Source: Sphingomonas sp.
Lineage (GTDB): Bacteria; Pseudomonadota; Alphaproteobacteria; Sphingomonadales; Sphingomonadaceae
Length of the DNA: 64,000 bases
Reading direction: 5' to 3'
Assembly (NCBI GenBank): GCA_025936675.1
Contig: JAICSX010000002.1
Location: 1-64,000 of the forward strand
Shown: piece by piece, positions 1-11,576 of the stretch
Numbering within the stretch: position 1 is the first letter of the stretch
Layout of the letters: each line of letters opens with the position of its first letter
Made by a program: the position numbers and the translations under genes
The notes under the pieces: generated by a model
The model's input: the letters and a program-made list of their open reading frames with translations, nothing else
Database searches by the model: none
What the model was told of the DNA's origin: nothing

Positions 1-828
1 CGTGTCGCTGAGAACACATTTGCCGAGTTCGTCGAATGGCAGATCGGCGAGGGCTCGAATGCGCTGGTCCCTTGCGGCACCACCGGCGAGGTCGCGACGC
101 TGAACGACGACGAGCATCGTCTGGTCATCGCGCGCACGGTCGAGGTTGCGAAGGGCAGGGTGCCGGTGATCGCCGGCTGCGGGACGTACGACACGGCCGC
201 CTCAGTCGAGCGGATTGCAGTCGCGGCTGACGTCGGGGCGGACGCAGCTTTGTGCGTCGTTCCCTACTACAACAAGCCGAGCCAAGCCGGGCTTGCGGCG
301 CATTTCCTGCATCTGGCCGAGCATTCGCCGCTCCCGATCGTCGTCTATAACGTACCATCGCGGACTGTCGCCGACATATCGGTTGAAACCCTTGCGGAGA
401 TCTCAAAGCACCCGCGAATCGTCGCGGTGAAGGATGCGACCGGCAATCTCGCCCGCGTCTCCGCCCAGCGACTCGCCTGCGAGGAGGCCTTTTGCCAGCT
501 CTCGGGCAACGACGACATGGCGCTCGGCTTCAATGCCATGGGCGGTGTCGGCTGCATCTCGGTCAGCGCCAACGTGGCGCCACGGCTTTGCTCGGACTTC
601 CAGAAGGCGATGCGCGAGGGCCGCTGGGAGGACGCGCTAAAACTTCAGGATCGGCTCTATCCTCTCCACGCGGCTCTGTTCACCGACGCATCGCCAGGGC
701 CGACCAAATATGCGCTGACGCGTGTTCGCCCGGGATTTCCCGCCGAGCTTCGCCTTCCGCTGGTGGAAGCGTCGGACGCGTCCAAGTGCGCCATTGATGC
801 CGCGCTCGATCATGCGGGCCTGATCTGA
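1..828 (+). CDS. dapA: 4-hydroxy-tetrahydrodipicolinate synthase (5' end missing)
   Basis: Condenses pyruvate with aspartate semialdehyde in the diaminopimelate/lysine pathway, in the cytoplasm. The reading frame is open from base 1, so the first residues lie outside the window. Visible family marks are the pyruvate-binding PCGTTGE motif near the start, the catalytic Tyr in VVYNVPSRT and the Schiff-base Lys in VAVKDATGNL. The visible 275 residues cover nearly the whole roughly 290-residue family length. smpB follows 6 bases after the stop, and the pair probably share a transcript. Identification is firm; only the start is unseen. Confidence 0.95.
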   Translation, partial: RVAENTFAEFVEWQIGEGSNALVPCGTTGEVATLNDDEHRLVIARTVEVAKGRVPVIAGCGTYDTAASVERIAVAADVGADAALCVVPYYNKPSQAGLAAHFLHLAEHSPLPIVVYNVPSRTVADISVETLAEISKHPRIVAVKDATGNLARVSAQRLACEEAFCQLSGNDDMALGFNAMGGVGCISVSANVAPRLCSDFQKAMREGRWEDALKLQDRLYPLHAALFTDASPGPTKYALTRVRPGFPAELRLPLVEASDASKCAIDAALDHAGLI

Positions 829-834
829 TTTCCA

Positions 835-1317
835 ATGGCCAAGCCGCTCCCGACGCCCTTCGACAAGCAAAAGGTCGTGGCCGAAAACCGCCGCGCCCGC
901 TTCGATTATTTCGTCGAGGAAAGGTTTGAGGCGGGAATCCAGCTGACCGGAACTGAGGTCAAGTCACTTCGTCATGGGGAGGGCTCCATTGCCGAGAGCT
1001 ACGCGAACGCTGAGGGTGACGAAGTTTGGCTGATCAACAGTCACATCCCAGAGTATAGTCACGGCAACCGCCTCAACCATGAGCCCAAGCGCCCCCGTAA
1101 ATTGTTGCTCAAGAATCGTGAGATAGCCAAACTACAGGGCGCCGTGACTCGCCAGGGCCTGACCCTGGTCCCGCTGTCGATCTATTTCAACGCGGCGGGC
1201 CGGGCGAAAGTCGAACTGGCACTGGCGCGCGGCAAGAAAGTGCACGACAAGCGCGAGACGATGAAGGAGCGCGACTGGAAGCGGGAGCAGCAGCGACTGC
1301 TCAGAAATCGTGGCTGA
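835..1317 (+). CDS. smpB: SsrA-binding protein SmpB
   Basis: Binds tmRNA and brings it to stalled ribosomes for trans-translation. 160 residues, the normal family length. Typical blocks are the [14 protein letters not shown] start, [14 protein letters not shown], and the basic C-terminal tail with [18 protein letters not shown]. The ATG lies 6 bases after dapA, and the stop overlaps the GTG of the DUF2062 gene by 8 bases, so the three are probably cotranscribed. The matching tmRNA gene is not in this window. Confidence 0.96.
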   Translation: MAKPLPTPFDKQKVVAENRRARFDYFVEERFEAGIQLTGTEVKSLRHGEGSIAESYANAEGDEVWLINSHIPEYSHGNRLNHEPKRPRKLLLKNREIAKLQGAVTRQGLTLVPLSIYFNAAGRAKVELALARGKKVHDKRETMKERDWKREQQRLLRNRG

Positions 1318-1861
1318 GGCTACTCCGCCGGCGCGCCTCCACTGGCTCACGCGCCACATCCCGACTCGCGACACGGTCGAACATTATCGCTTGCTGCGGC
1401 CGTTCGCGCCGCATCTGCGGCACCCCTCGCTGTGGCGTCTGAACCGCCGCTCGGTTCCGCGCGGGGTGGCGGTCGGGCTGTTCGTCGCAATCATCATCCC
1501 TTTCATGCACACCTTCATCGCCGCGCTTCTGGCGATTCCTACGCGCGCGAACGTGGCAGTCGCCGCGGTATTCACGTTGGTCGTCAATCCGCTGACGATC
1601 CCGCCGATGTATTATGCCGCGTATCGGATCGGCTCGTGGGAGCTTCGTCACGAAGGCCCGTTGGTGGACCCTGCTGCAGCAGAACGGCTCTCGGGTGAGC
1701 TCAGCCGCGCCTTGTTCTGGATTCACCATGCGTCGGGACCGATCGCGCTTGGGATCCTGACGATGGCGGTCGCCTTTGCGATCGTCGGCTATCTCGCCGC
1801 CACGCTCGCCTGGCGATATTGGTCGCTGAGCCGCTGGCGGAGCCGCGGAGCGCGCCCTTAA
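1310..1861 (+). CDS. DUF2062 domain membrane protein
   Basis: 183-residue inner-membrane protein of the DUF2062 family, function unknown. A basic N-terminal part (about residues 1-55) precedes hydrophobic segments at about 60-85 and 85-105, with the family-like sequence [18 protein letters not shown], and a last membrane segment near 140-170. The GTG start overlaps smpB by 8 bases, which favours translational coupling. This smpB-DUF2062 order is familiar in sphingomonads. No enzyme motif is visible. Confidence 0.75.
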   Translation: MAEATPPARLHWLTRHIPTRDTVEHYRLLRPFAPHLRHPSLWRLNRRSVPRGVAVGLFVAIIIPFMHTFIAALLAIPTRANVAVAAVFTLVVNPLTIPPMYYAAYRIGSWELRHEGPLVDPAAAERLSGELSRALFWIHHASGPIALGILTMAVAFAIVGYLAATLAWRYWSLSRWRSRGARP

Positions 1862-1958
1862 GCTGCTCGCAGTTGGAAATTGCGCGCTTGTCGATTGACG
1901 TTGGCGCACTTTGGTGCCTTGTCCAACGATAAGGCAGCATTCCTGAGGGGTTCTCTAA

Positions 1959-4022
1959 ATGGCTAGAATGTTTGCGTTTGTACTCGCCTCGTCTGCGCTC
2001 GCCGGTTCCGCGGCGCTGGCTGTCAACGCCGCTCCAACGCCCGGCGTGACCATTGCAGCCGCCGCCCAGGCCGCTGTCGCAGGAAAGCCGCAATATGGCT
2101 CGTTCGGATTCGATTTCTCGGGCATGGATCGCGCCATCGCCCCAGGCGATGACTTCTTCGCCTACGCCAACGGCACCTGGGTCAAGAACACGCCGATCCC
2201 TGCCGACAAGTCGCGCTTCGGCATGTTCAACACGCTCGACGATCTTTCGAAGGAGCGGACCCGTCAGATCATCGAGGAGCAGACCAAGAATCCGAACAGC
2301 AAGATTGGCAACGCCTATCTGAGCTTCATGGACACGGCAGCGGTGGAGTCGAAAGGCCTTACGCCGCTGCAGCCGTGGCTGAACCGCATCCGCGGCGCCA
2401 ACAGCAAGGCCCAGCTGCCCGCGCTTTATGCCGAGGCCGACCGCCTGGGCATTTCTGGACCTTTCCGGATGTTCGTCGGCCAGGACCGCAAGGCATCCGA
2501 CCGCTACGCGCTGAACGTCTCGCAAGGCGGCCTCGGGATGCCCGACCGCGATTACTATCTTTCGAGCGATCCGAAGCAGGTGGAAACTCGAAACAAGTAT
2601 CTTCAACACCTCACCAACATGCTTACCGTTGCCGGTGAGCCGAATGCCGCCGCGCGAGCGCAGGCGATCCTCGATTTTGAGACTCAAGTGGCGCAGGTCC
2701 ATTGGACCAGGGCCCAGAGCCGCGATGCGGTGAAGACCTACAACAAGGTGCCTCTCGGAAGCCTGCGCAAGCTTGCGCCTGGCTTTAATTTCCCGGCCTA
2801 TATCAAGGCCGAAGGCGCGAACGTAAATTACGTTGTCGTCGCTCAACCGAGCGCATTCGAAGGCATCTCCGCGCTGATCGGCAAGACCCCGATCGGCGTC
2901 CTCCGCGACCAGCTTCTGGTGCGCTCAATCGACAATTATTCGCCTTTCCTCTCGAAGAAGTTCGACGACGAGCATTTCGCTTTCTACGGCACTGTTCTTT
3001 CAGGGACGCCCCAGCAGGAGCCGCGCTGGCGCAGGGCGGTGAATTTCACCGTTGGGACGATGGGCGACGACGTCAGCAAGCTGTACGTCGCGCGCTTCTT
3101 TCCGCCCGAGACCAAGGCCGCCGCGGATCAACTCGTCCATAATTTGATCGCGGCCATGGACCGGCGCATCGACAAGCTCGATTGGATGAGCGCCGTGACG
3201 AAGTCCAAGGCACACGCGAAGCTCGCCGCTTTCACGCCGCAGATTGGTTATCCAACCAAGTGGCGCGACATGAACGGACTGCAGATCAGCCGCACCGATC
3301 TGGTCGGCAACGCCATGCGTTCGGCACGGTTCGAGCACGCCTATCAGATCGGCAAGCTGGGCGGCCCGATCCGCCGCTGGGAGTGGGGAATGACCCCCAT
3401 GACTATTAATGCCTATTCCAGCGCGACGATGGTCGAAATCGTATTCCCGGCCGCGATCCTTCAGCCGCCGTTCTTCGATCCGCACGCAGACGCGGCGGTC
3501 AATTACGGCGGTATCGGCGCGGTGATCGGCCACGAGATGAGCCACCAGTTCGATGACCAGGGAGCGAAGTACGATCTTCACGGCAACCTGATCGACTGGT
3601 GGACGCCGGCGGACGCCAAGAGCTTCCAGTCGCGGCTCGACCAGTATGAGCGGCAGATCAACTCGTACGAGCCGCTGCCAGGAATGCACGTCAACGGCAA
3701 GCTGACGATGGGCGAGAATGTCGCCGACCTCGCGGGTCTGACCGTTGCCCATGACGCTTACCTAGCGTCGCTGAACGGGGCGGCTCCGCCCGTGATCGAC
3801 GGAATGACGGGGGACCAGCGCTTCTACCTCGGTTGGGCGCAAGTCTGGCGGTGCAAGGATCGTGAGCCAGCGCTTCGCCAGCAGCTGCTGACCGACCCAC
3901 ATTCGCCGTGCCCGGTCCGCACCGACGTCGTCCGCAACATGGACCCGTGGTACTCGGCCTTCGGAGTCAAGCCCGGGCAGAAGCTTTACCTTGCGCCCGC
4001 CGATCGCGTTCGCATCTGGTAG
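1959..4022 (+). CDS. secreted M13 family zinc metallopeptidase
   Basis: Neprilysin/PepO-type zinc endopeptidase, expected in the periplasm or envelope. A signal peptide covers about residues 1-25 (MARMFAFVLASSALAGSAALA). The M13 N-terminal domain starts with GDDFFAYANGTWVK. Zinc-binding HEMSH sits in GHEMSHQFDDQGAKYD, the third ligand Glu in GENVADLAG, and the substrate-binding NAYSS block upstream. 687 residues is a normal length. GAGGGG precedes the ATG at good spacing. Peptide substrates cannot be inferred from the sequence. Confidence 0.9.
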   Translation: MARMFAFVLASSALAGSAALAVNAAPTPGVTIAAAAQAAVAGKPQYGSFGFDFSGMDRAIAPGDDFFAYANGTWVKNTPIPADKSRFGMFNTLDDLSKERTRQIIEEQTKNPNSKIGNAYLSFMDTAAVESKGLTPLQPWLNRIRGANSKAQLPALYAEADRLGISGPFRMFVGQDRKASDRYALNVSQGGLGMPDRDYYLSSDPKQVETRNKYLQHLTNMLTVAGEPNAAARAQAILDFETQVAQVHWTRAQSRDAVKTYNKVPLGSLRKLAPGFNFPAYIKAEGANVNYVVVAQPSAFEGISALIGKTPIGVLRDQLLVRSIDNYSPFLSKKFDDEHFAFYGTVLSGTPQQEPRWRRAVNFTVGTMGDDVSKLYVARFFPPETKAAADQLVHNLIAAMDRRIDKLDWMSAVTKSKAHAKLAAFTPQIGYPTKWRDMNGLQISRTDLVGNAMRSARFEHAYQIGKLGGPIRRWEWGMTPMTINAYSSATMVEIVFPAAILQPPFFDPHADAAVNYGGIGAVIGHEMSHQFDDQGAKYDLHGNLIDWWTPADAKSFQSRLDQYERQINSYEPLPGMHVNGKLTMGENVADLAGLTVAHDAYLASLNGAAPPVIDGMTGDQRFYLGWAQVWRCKDREPALRQQLLTDPHSPCPVRTDVVRNMDPWYSAFGVKPGQKLYLAPADRVRIW

Positions 4023-4042
4023 GACGCTGAACAGCTGATAGG

Positions 4043-6442
4043 ATGCGGGGCAGCACTATGCTGCACCAGGAGCTGCCTCGCATCGACGCCACCCCGCTCG
4101 ACGGTTGGGGACGCTGGCTCATGCCCGCGATCATCGGCGCTGCGGCACTGACGGTTGCGCTGCTGGCGCTGCTGATTGGTTATCGTTCGATTGCCGCTGT
4201 TACGGTTGTCGCTGGGGTGATCGGCGCCGTTTTGGCTGCGCGCGGTCGAAGGGCTGCTTCGCCGGGGGTCGAGCCCATCGCTGGAAATGGACCCGATTTC
4301 TCATTGGTGGGATCGGCGCTGGGGCTCAGCGGAGACCCGGTGGCGCTCACCACGTCCGATGGATCGCTACTGGTCGTGAACACCGCCTATCGCGAGCGTT
4401 TCGGAAGCACGCCACCCTCCAATGTCGCTGCCAACGATCAGGCGGGCGAAGGGCTCAAGCTCGCCCAATCCATGGCGTGGCGTGACGGAGCAGGCTGCGT
4501 TGCCGGAATCGAGACGGTCTCGGGCACCAGCCCGGTCGAGGTCGAGCGCGCCGGCACCGCTAATGACCTGCTGTTGTGGAGATTCCCCGAACCGCCACCG
4601 CCGGAGCCCCTGACCGCTTCGGCGAAACGGATGCAAGGCTCCATCGGCGAGCGGCTTGCCGCTGCTGGCGTACTTGCCGCGGTGGTCGATGCCAAAGGCG
4701 GAATCATTGCGGCGAACAGCTTGTTCGCGGACCGAGCGATCGGCCCCGACCAGCAGGTTTCAAAAACGCACTTCCGCGATTTGGTCGAAGTTGGCGAGGA
4801 TGACCAAATGCGCCTCGTTGCCGAAGGTGAGGGCGCGCAGCCGGTACGTGCATTGCACCTGCCGATCGATCCGAAGGGTGACAGCTGCGCGGGCACGTTC
4901 CTGCTCTTCCATGCTTCAGGTGGCGCCTCGGTAGCGCAATCGTCGAACCTCCAGGCGTTGCTCGACGTGATGCCGATCGGCCTTGCGCTCGTCGATCGCG
5001 ACGGCCGCTTCCTCATCATGAACGCAGCCTTCCGCCAGGCGGCAGGGATCAAGGGTTCAGCGATGCCCGTCTATCCCGGCGACATCGTTGTGAAGGAAGA
5101 CAAGGCCGCAGTCGCGGATGCCGTCAGACGGAACGCGCGCGGCCCCGCCATGTCGGGCGATCTCGCCGTCAGGCTGACGCATCAATCCTCCGAACTGGTC
5201 GCGCTCACGATCGCGGGGCTGCGAGGCCTCGGCGATGCGGCCGTCCTGTTGCTGCTCAAGGACAATAGCGAGGAAGCGAAGCTCAAGCGGCAGGTCGCTC
5301 AGGCGACGAAGATGCAGGTCGTTGGCCAGCTCGCGGGCGGCGTCGCGCACGATTTCAACAACATCCTGACCGCCATCATCGGCCACTGCGACCTCATGCT
5401 GATGCGGCACACGCCCGGTGATAGCGATTACGACGACATCCAGCAGATCAAGTCGAACTCGAACCGTGCCGCGGGGCTGACTCGCCAATTGCTCGCTTTC
5501 TCACGCCAGCAGACACTTCGTCCGCAGGTGCTTCAGCTCCCCGACGCCGTTTCAGAAGTCTCTCACCTCTTGAAGCGGCTGCTCGGCGAAACCGTTGAGC
5601 TGGTGGTCAAGCACGGCCGCAATCTCGGCCCGATCCGCGCCGACCCAGGGCAGCTCGAGCAGGTCATCATCAACCTTGCCGTCAACGCTCGCGATGCGAT
5701 GGCGGCGAAAGGCGGCGGCACGCTCACCATCCAGACCTATTCGGTGAAGGCCGACAAGGTCGCCGAGCTTGGGTCGGACATTCTCCCAGTGGCCGACTAC
5801 AGCGCGCTGTCCGTCGCGGATACGGGCACCGGCATCCCGCCAAGCGTCCTCGGCAAGATCTTCGAGCCTTTCTTCACCACCAAGGAGGTCGGCAAGGGGA
5901 CGGGCCTGGGGCTTTCGACCGTCTACGGCATCGTCAAGCAGTCGGGTGGATTCATTTTTGCGGATTCGAAGGTCGGCGAGGGGACCCGGTTTGTCATCTA
6001 TCTGCCTGTCCACCGCGAGGAGGGGCGCGCAAAGGTCAGCCGCAAGACCGAAAAGGCGAAGAAGGACGAGCTGTGGGGCAGCGGCACCGTCCTCCTGGTG
6101 GAGGACGAACCGATGGTCCGTAGCGTCGCCGAGCGCGCACTGACCCGCCACGGCTACACGGTGATTACCGCTGATAATGGAGAGGACGCCCTCCAGGTTC
6201 TCGCCAAGGGAGAGCCGATCGACCTTTTGATCAGCGATGTGGTCATGCCGGGGATGGACGGTCCGACGATGGTCCGCGAAGCCCGCCAGAGCCGCCCCGA
6301 GCTCAAGATACTGTTCATGTCGGGCTATGCCGAGGAGCAGCTGAGGAAGTCGATCGATATCGAGAATGTCAATTTCCTCCCCAAGCCCTTCTCGGTAACC
6401 GAGCTTGCCGAAGCTGCGCGCCGGGCCGCGGGTGCCAAATAA
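4043..6442 (+). CDS. cckA: hybrid histidine kinase CckA
   Basis: Membrane hybrid kinase that, in alphaproteobacteria, feeds phosphate through ChpT to CtrA. Two hydrophobic segments lie at about residues 27-70, then PAS-like sensor regions (about 100-410). The HisKA block has the phospho-His in [17 protein letters not shown], the ATPase has N, G1 and G2 boxes ([22 protein letters not shown]), and a receiver (about 685-799) has the phospho-Asp in [13 protein letters not shown]. The order and length (799) fit CckA. A start 15 bases later (MLHQELP) is equally possible. A single-domain response regulator follows after 40 bases. Confidence 0.86.
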   Translation: MRGSTMLHQELPRIDATPLDGWGRWLMPAIIGAAALTVALLALLIGYRSIAAVTVVAGVIGAVLAARGRRAASPGVEPIAGNGPDFSLVGSALGLSGDPVALTTSDGSLLVVNTAYRERFGSTPPSNVAANDQAGEGLKLAQSMAWRDGAGCVAGIETVSGTSPVEVERAGTANDLLLWRFPEPPPPEPLTASAKRMQGSIGERLAAAGVLAAVVDAKGGIIAANSLFADRAIGPDQQVSKTHFRDLVEVGEDDQMRLVAEGEGAQPVRALHLPIDPKGDSCAGTFLLFHASGGASVAQSSNLQALLDVMPIGLALVDRDGRFLIMNAAFRQAAGIKGSAMPVYPGDIVVKEDKAAVADAVRRNARGPAMSGDLAVRLTHQSSELVALTIAGLRGLGDAAVLLLLKDNSEEAKLKRQVAQATKMQVVGQLAGGVAHDFNNILTAIIGHCDLMLMRHTPGDSDYDDIQQIKSNSNRAAGLTRQLLAFSRQQTLRPQVLQLPDAVSEVSHLLKRLLGETVELVVKHGRNLGPIRADPGQLEQVIINLAVNARDAMAAKGGGTLTIQTYSVKADKVAELGSDILPVADYSALSVADTGTGIPPSVLGKIFEPFFTTKEVGKGTGLGLSTVYGIVKQSGGFIFADSKVGEGTRFVIYLPVHREEGRAKVSRKTEKAKKDELWGSGTVLLVEDEPMVRSVAERALTRHGYTVITADNGEDALQVLAKGEPIDLLISDVVMPGMDGPTMVREARQSRPELKILFMSGYAEEQLRKSIDIENVNFLPKPFSVTELAEAARRAAGAK

Positions 6443-6482
6443 TCTTTGCGCTTTTGCACTCCGGCGATATTCGTGACCGAAT

Positions 6483-6839
6483 ATGGCGGGGTCGCGTTCC
6501 ATTCTAATCGTCGAAGATGAGCCTCTCATCGCCATGATGCTGGAGGACTTTCTCGATTCGCTCGGCCACAAGGTCCGCGGGACCTGCGATTCGGTGCAAT
6601 GCGCGCTCGATGAGGTCGAGAAGGGCGGGTTCGATCTCGCGATCCTCGATGTGAACTTGAAGGGCGAGAACGTCTGGCCGGTCGCGACCAAGCTTCGCGA
6701 GAAACAAGTGCCCTTCGTCATCGCGACTGGCGGTCACGTCGATCCGCCGCCGCCCGAGTTCAACGACGCCCCGGTAATCGAGAAGCCCTACACGGTCGAT
6801 CGCGTCACCCCGGCCATCGAAGCAGCGTTCGCGGGCTGA
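6483..6839 (+). CDS. single-domain response regulator
   Basis: 118-residue stand-alone receiver domain with no output domain. Acidic pocket residues are in ILIVEDEP, the phospho-acceptor Asp in LAILDVNLKG, the switch Thr in VIATGG and the conserved Lys in VIEKPY. It follows cckA by 40 bases in the same direction and may be cotranscribed, but the partner kinase is not established. Such proteins act as phosphate carriers or sinks, or through protein contacts. No clear Shine-Dalgarno precedes the ATG. Confidence 0.85.
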   Translation: MAGSRSILIVEDEPLIAMMLEDFLDSLGHKVRGTCDSVQCALDEVEKGGFDLAILDVNLKGENVWPVATKLREKQVPFVIATGGHVDPPPPEFNDAPVIEKPYTVDRVTPAIEAAFAG

Positions 6840-6883
6840 TCGGTCTTTCGCTGCGCTCGTCGCGGCACTCTCCACATCCGACT

Positions 6884-7657
6884 ATGTTTGAATTTCAGAC
6901 CCACCTGATCTTTCCGGTTCATGCCGTCGCTACTCCTGGACCCTGGCCTCAGGGAGCCGAACGGCTGTCGGTCACCACGCCGGACGACAACACGCTGCGC
7001 GGCATTTTTATGCCCGCCGATGAACCGGATCCGAGCCGCACGCTCATCCTCGGTTTCGGCGGCAATGGCTGGAACGGGCAGGACGTCGCCGAATATCTCC
7101 ACGAAATCTATCCGGCGCACGATGTGGTCGCATTCCACTATCGCGGCTACCCGCCGTCGACCGGCTCGCCGTCAGCGGAAGCGCTGATTGCCGACGCTCC
7201 CCTGGTCTATGATGCAGCAGTCGGACGAACGAAGCCTGCTCGGGTGATCGCGGTTGGCTTCAGCATCGGCACCGGTATTGCGGCGCAGCTCGCGGCGGAG
7301 CGCAACCTTGATGGCCTGATCCTCGTCACGCCATTCGATTCGCTGAAGGCTGTCGCCCAGTCGATGTATCCCTGGTTGCCGATCGGGCCCTTCTTCGAGC
7401 ATGAGATCGATGCCGCCGAACCGCTGAGCAGAGGCCGCGTGCCGGTCGCGATCATTGCCGCTGAGCACGATCAGATTGTCGCCGCAGCGCGCACCCAAAC
7501 ATTGCGCGAAGGGCTTCCCAGGCTTGCCTTCGATAGAACCATCGGCGGAGCCGGCCATAACGACATCTACGCGCGCTCCGACTTTCACGAAGCGATGCGC
7601 GAGGCGCTCGATGCGGTTGCCGGTAACCAAAGCGCGGCCAATCCTGGGACACCGTAA
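6884..7657 (+). CDS. alpha/beta hydrolase
   Basis: 257-residue cytoplasmic alpha/beta-hydrolase. The nucleophile elbow is GFSIGTG (Ser near residue 125), the oxyanion-region block is LGFGGNGWNGQD, and the catalytic His is probably in GGAGHNDIY. No signal peptide is present. The overall pattern resembles the FrsA/BEM46-type serine hydrolases, but the substrate is unknown. It stands between the response regulator gene and clpX; the 179 bases before clpX carry their own promoter-like sequence. Confidence 0.75.
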   Translation: MFEFQTHLIFPVHAVATPGPWPQGAERLSVTTPDDNTLRGIFMPADEPDPSRTLILGFGGNGWNGQDVAEYLHEIYPAHDVVAFHYRGYPPSTGSPSAEALIADAPLVYDAAVGRTKPARVIAVGFSIGTGIAAQLAAERNLDGLILVTPFDSLKAVAQSMYPWLPIGPFFEHEIDAAEPLSRGRVPVAIIAAEHDQIVAAARTQTLREGLPRLAFDRTIGGAGHNDIYARSDFHEAMREALDAVAGNQSAANPGTP

Positions 7658-7763
7658 GGTTACCGTCGCATCCGAAGGGCCTTGCTAGGTGTTGAGGCCC
7701 CATCCATATTCTTGATTGATAGGGACCAAGAGGCGAGCGGGATACGTTAACCGACCTGCAGAG

Positions 7764-7791
7764 TTGATTGTGGCATAAACCGGGCTAGCAT
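7764..7791 (+). promoter_or_regulatory. probable sigma-70-type promoter of clpX
   Basis: TTGATT (7764-7769) and TAGCAT (7786-7791) are separated by 16 bases, about 45 bases before the clpX ATG. Spacing and boxes are acceptable but not strong; a heat-shock promoter was not recognised. Confidence 0.35.
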
Positions 7792-7836
7792 GGCCCTCAA
7801 AGGACGGTCGCGAGCGGCCGAAGAGCAAGGACTGGA

Positions 7837-9105
<1,269 letters not shown>

Positions 9106-9113
9106 CCGCGCGC

Positions 9114-9701
9114 TCAGCCGATTTTCGGGAAGATAGCTGGGGTTGAATCCCGATACTGCCGGAACGCGGCGCCGAAACTCTGCTCCAGCAGTCGTTCCTC
9201 GGCGTCGGTTCGCATCCGCGTTCCAATCAGGAACAGTGGGATTGCCGCGACCAGCTGCAGCCAGTGGCCGAGCGCTACCGCAAGCGCGAGCTCGAATAGC
9301 AGCATTCCGAGATAGATTGGATGGCGGACGAGCGCATATGGCCCAGTTCTGACAAGCTCATGGTCACTGCGCGTTCTCGCAACCAGGCTCCAGTTGCGCC
9401 CGAGTTCACGCGAGCTCGTGGCAAAAAGCGCAATGGCGCCGCTCATCAGCAGGAGCACTCCGGCCGTTCCCGCCAATCCTGCGGCGCTAAGCGAGCCTAA
9501 AGTCAGTTTTACAGGGCCAAAACCCACCAAGGCGATGCCGAACGTCTGGACGACGATTCCAGCCTGGGAGCGTCGATCGCGTTTGGAACCGGATTCCGCC
9601 GCTCGCCGTGAGAATGCACGGACAAGGAAATAGAAAAAGACCAGTCCCGAAGCCACAAAGGCTGCATATTGGGCGACGCTGATCGGCAGTGCGAGCCACA
9701 T
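9114..9701 (-). CDS. isoprenylcysteine carboxyl methyltransferase-like membrane protein
   Basis: 195-residue integral membrane protein with four to five hydrophobic segments. The C-terminal half carries the ICMT/phospholipid-methyltransferase signature: LVRTGPYALVRHPIYLGM, then DAEERLLEQSFGAAFRQY, which forms the SAM and substrate pocket in the family. Bacterial members usually methylate small molecules or are of unknown role. It lies convergent to clpX with 8 bases between stops, and its start faces the L,D-transpeptidase gene on the same strand. Confidence 0.78.
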   Translation of the reverse strand: MWLALPISVAQYAAFVASGLVFFYFLVRAFSRRAAESGSKRDRRSQAGIVVQTFGIALVGFGPVKLTLGSLSAAGLAGTAGVLLLMSGAIALFATSSRELGRNWSLVARTRSDHELVRTGPYALVRHPIYLGMLLFELALAVALGHWLQLVAAIPLFLIGTRMRTDAEERLLEQSFGAAFRQYRDSTPAIFPKIG

Positions 9702-9742
9702 CGGCGCCGCACTATGATAGCTGTGTTAGGCTGTCAACACAC

Positions 9743-11191
9743 CTATTTGAGGCCGCGTACCGCCGCCATCAGCTGCGTCCCGAAGCGCTGCATCAAATGG
9801 GCATCGCGGCCATAATGATCTTCGAGGAATTGCACGCCGTCTGCCGTCGGCTGCACCGTCAGATAGGTGATGTAGACCGGAATCGGCTTGGGAAGGTTGA
9901 CGTGCTCCTCGACCTTCGGGTTTTCGCCCTGCGGAACAACGCCGTTGAAGAGGAACTTCGCGAGACGCTTATAGTCTTCGAGCCGCACGCAGCCGTTGCT
10001 GATCCACAGCTCGTTCTTCGTGAAATGCTCTTTCTCGGGCGAATCGTGGAGATATATGCCGAAATAGTTGGGCAACATGAACTTCATCATGCCCATCGAA
10101 TTGGCGGGGCTGGGAAGGCGGCGAAGGCGAACGTCCTCGCGTCCATCCACCACAGCCTGCCAATCGACTGACGCCGGGTCGATCAGCTGCGCGTCGTCGC
10201 TGTAATCCGTCAGCACCTGATATTCGCGGTCGGTCAAATATTTGATGCCCTGCGCCAGGACGCGCGGGCCGATCAGGTTCCGCTCCAGCTCGGGCGGCAC
10301 GTTCCAGTATGGATTCACGTCGGCATATTTGATGTAGGCGGCCATCATCGGCGTCGCCGTCTCGGCCTTGCCGACGACAACCTTCATCTCGTCGACCTTG
10401 CGGCCGTTCTGCCACATCGACAGCCGTGCATCGCCGGCGTCGACCAGCACATATTTGCGCTGTTCTTCTGGGGCGGGCAGGCGCTTCGCCCGCTCCATGT
10501 TGATGATGATCAGCTGCTCATAATATTGGGCGCCGCGGTTCAGCGCCTCGACCGTGCCGGCCCCGGCGATGCCATCGGCTTTGAGGCCATGGACTTCCTG
10601 GAATTCCTTGACTGCCGAGGCCAGCGCCGAATCGTAGCTGTCGCCGCCCTGCAGTCCCAGTCGTGTGCGAAGTGCGGCCACGCGGTCGCCGGTCATGCCC
10701 GCTTTGAGCGTCGGTCCGGATGGAATCGGAAGCTGCGGCAGGTCTCCCCAGCGCTGCTGGTATTTGACGAGACCACGGCGAAGGTCAGTGTAGATCGGAT
10801 TCACCGAGGTGAACATGTCGAGGGGCGCACCGCTCCAGGCCGCGTTCATCATGTCGGCCATCGGGCCGTTGTCGTGAACGGCCTTGGGAACCAGGTCCTC
10901 GTCGATATAGATCATATCGACGCCCTGCTCGATGGCAGGCGGCAGATCGATCGGCTCCATGGCCGCGGACTTGTTGCTTTGGGCTGCCGGCGACTGCCAT
11001 GGCTGCCCGTCGGGCGCCTGCGGCATCTGCTGCGCCATCCACGGCTCTTCGACCGCGGGGCGTTGCATCTGCGGAGCAGCACGCGGCGGAGGCGGTGGCA
11101 CGGGTCCGGGCACAGGCCAATTGACCTGCGCAAGGGCTGCGACAGGGAGCGTCAATGCGCAAAGCGCAATCAGAGAAGAGCGAATGTTCAC
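9743..11191 (-). CDS. L,D-transpeptidase with peptidoglycan-binding domain (YcbB/LdtD-like)
   Basis: Periplasmic enzyme that would cross-link peptidoglycan or attach proteins to it. A signal peptide spans residues 1-21 (MNIRSSLIALCALTLPVAALA), followed by a Pro-rich linker. A peptidoglycan-binding repeat (LKAGMTGDRVAALRTRLGL, about 165-225) precedes the YkuD catalytic domain, with the HDSP histidine and the catalytic Cys in ISNGCVRLEDYKRLA. 482 residues with this order match the large YcbB-type enzymes. SNGCVR replaces the common SHGCVR. A second, smaller L,D-transpeptidase occurs at 51.4 kb. Confidence 0.88.
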   Translation of the reverse strand: MNIRSSLIALCALTLPVAALAQVNWPVPGPVPPPPPRAAPQMQRPAVEEPWMAQQMPQAPDGQPWQSPAAQSNKSAAMEPIDLPPAIEQGVDMIYIDEDLVPKAVHDNGPMADMMNAAWSGAPLDMFTSVNPIYTDLRRGLVKYQQRWGDLPQLPIPSGPTLKAGMTGDRVAALRTRLGLQGGDSYDSALASAVKEFQEVHGLKADGIAGAGTVEALNRGAQYYEQLIIINMERAKRLPAPEEQRKYVLVDAGDARLSMWQNGRKVDEMKVVVGKAETATPMMAAYIKYADVNPYWNVPPELERNLIGPRVLAQGIKYLTDREYQVLTDYSDDAQLIDPASVDWQAVVDGREDVRLRRLPSPANSMGMMKFMLPNYFGIYLHDSPEKEHFTKNELWISNGCVRLEDYKRLAKFLFNGVVPQGENPKVEEHVNLPKPIPVYITYLTVQPTADGVQFLEDHYGRDAHLMQRFGTQLMAAVRGLK

Positions 11192-11254
11192 GCCCTCGAT
11201 GATAACGAACGAAACTGAACGATTACAGAATCAGTCGTTTCGGTTCGACTCGAA

Positions 11255-11467
11255 TTACTCACCTTCCAGCGGAAGGGTGTCGCGTTCTGCCGTCGGTGCA
11301 CCGAGCTTTTCGGCGATCTTCTCCACTTCTTCATCGGTTGGAGCCTGTGGCAGCTCTTCCCCAGGGGAGAGCGCATCATCGGCTATTCCGGGTCCGGTCC
11401 CGGCGATCGTTTCGTTGATCGGCTCCTCGTTCGGGCCAGTGCTGATTTTTTCGCGGTCGTCGGCCAT
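11255..11467 (-). CDS. small acidic hypothetical protein
   Basis: 70-residue, strongly acidic protein (MADDREKISTGPNEEP start) with no hydrophobic segment and no recognised domain. The frame has the codon bias of its neighbours. It lies 63 bases upstream of the L,D-transpeptidase on the same strand and diverges from lon. GGAG stands near the ATG. It is probably a real lineage-specific gene; function unknown. Confidence 0.5.
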   Translation of the reverse strand: MADDREKISTGPNEEPINETIAGTGPGIADDALSPGEELPQAPTDEEVEKIAEKLGAPTAERDTLPLEGE

Positions 11468-11576
11468 CGCGATCTCCTTGCTCGTTTGGACCTAAGAGCG
11501 GCTCAAAGCGGGCGAATGTTCCGGACCTCCTGGCCCTTTGTTGCGTGGGCGAGGGGTGCAGCCCATATACTGACCC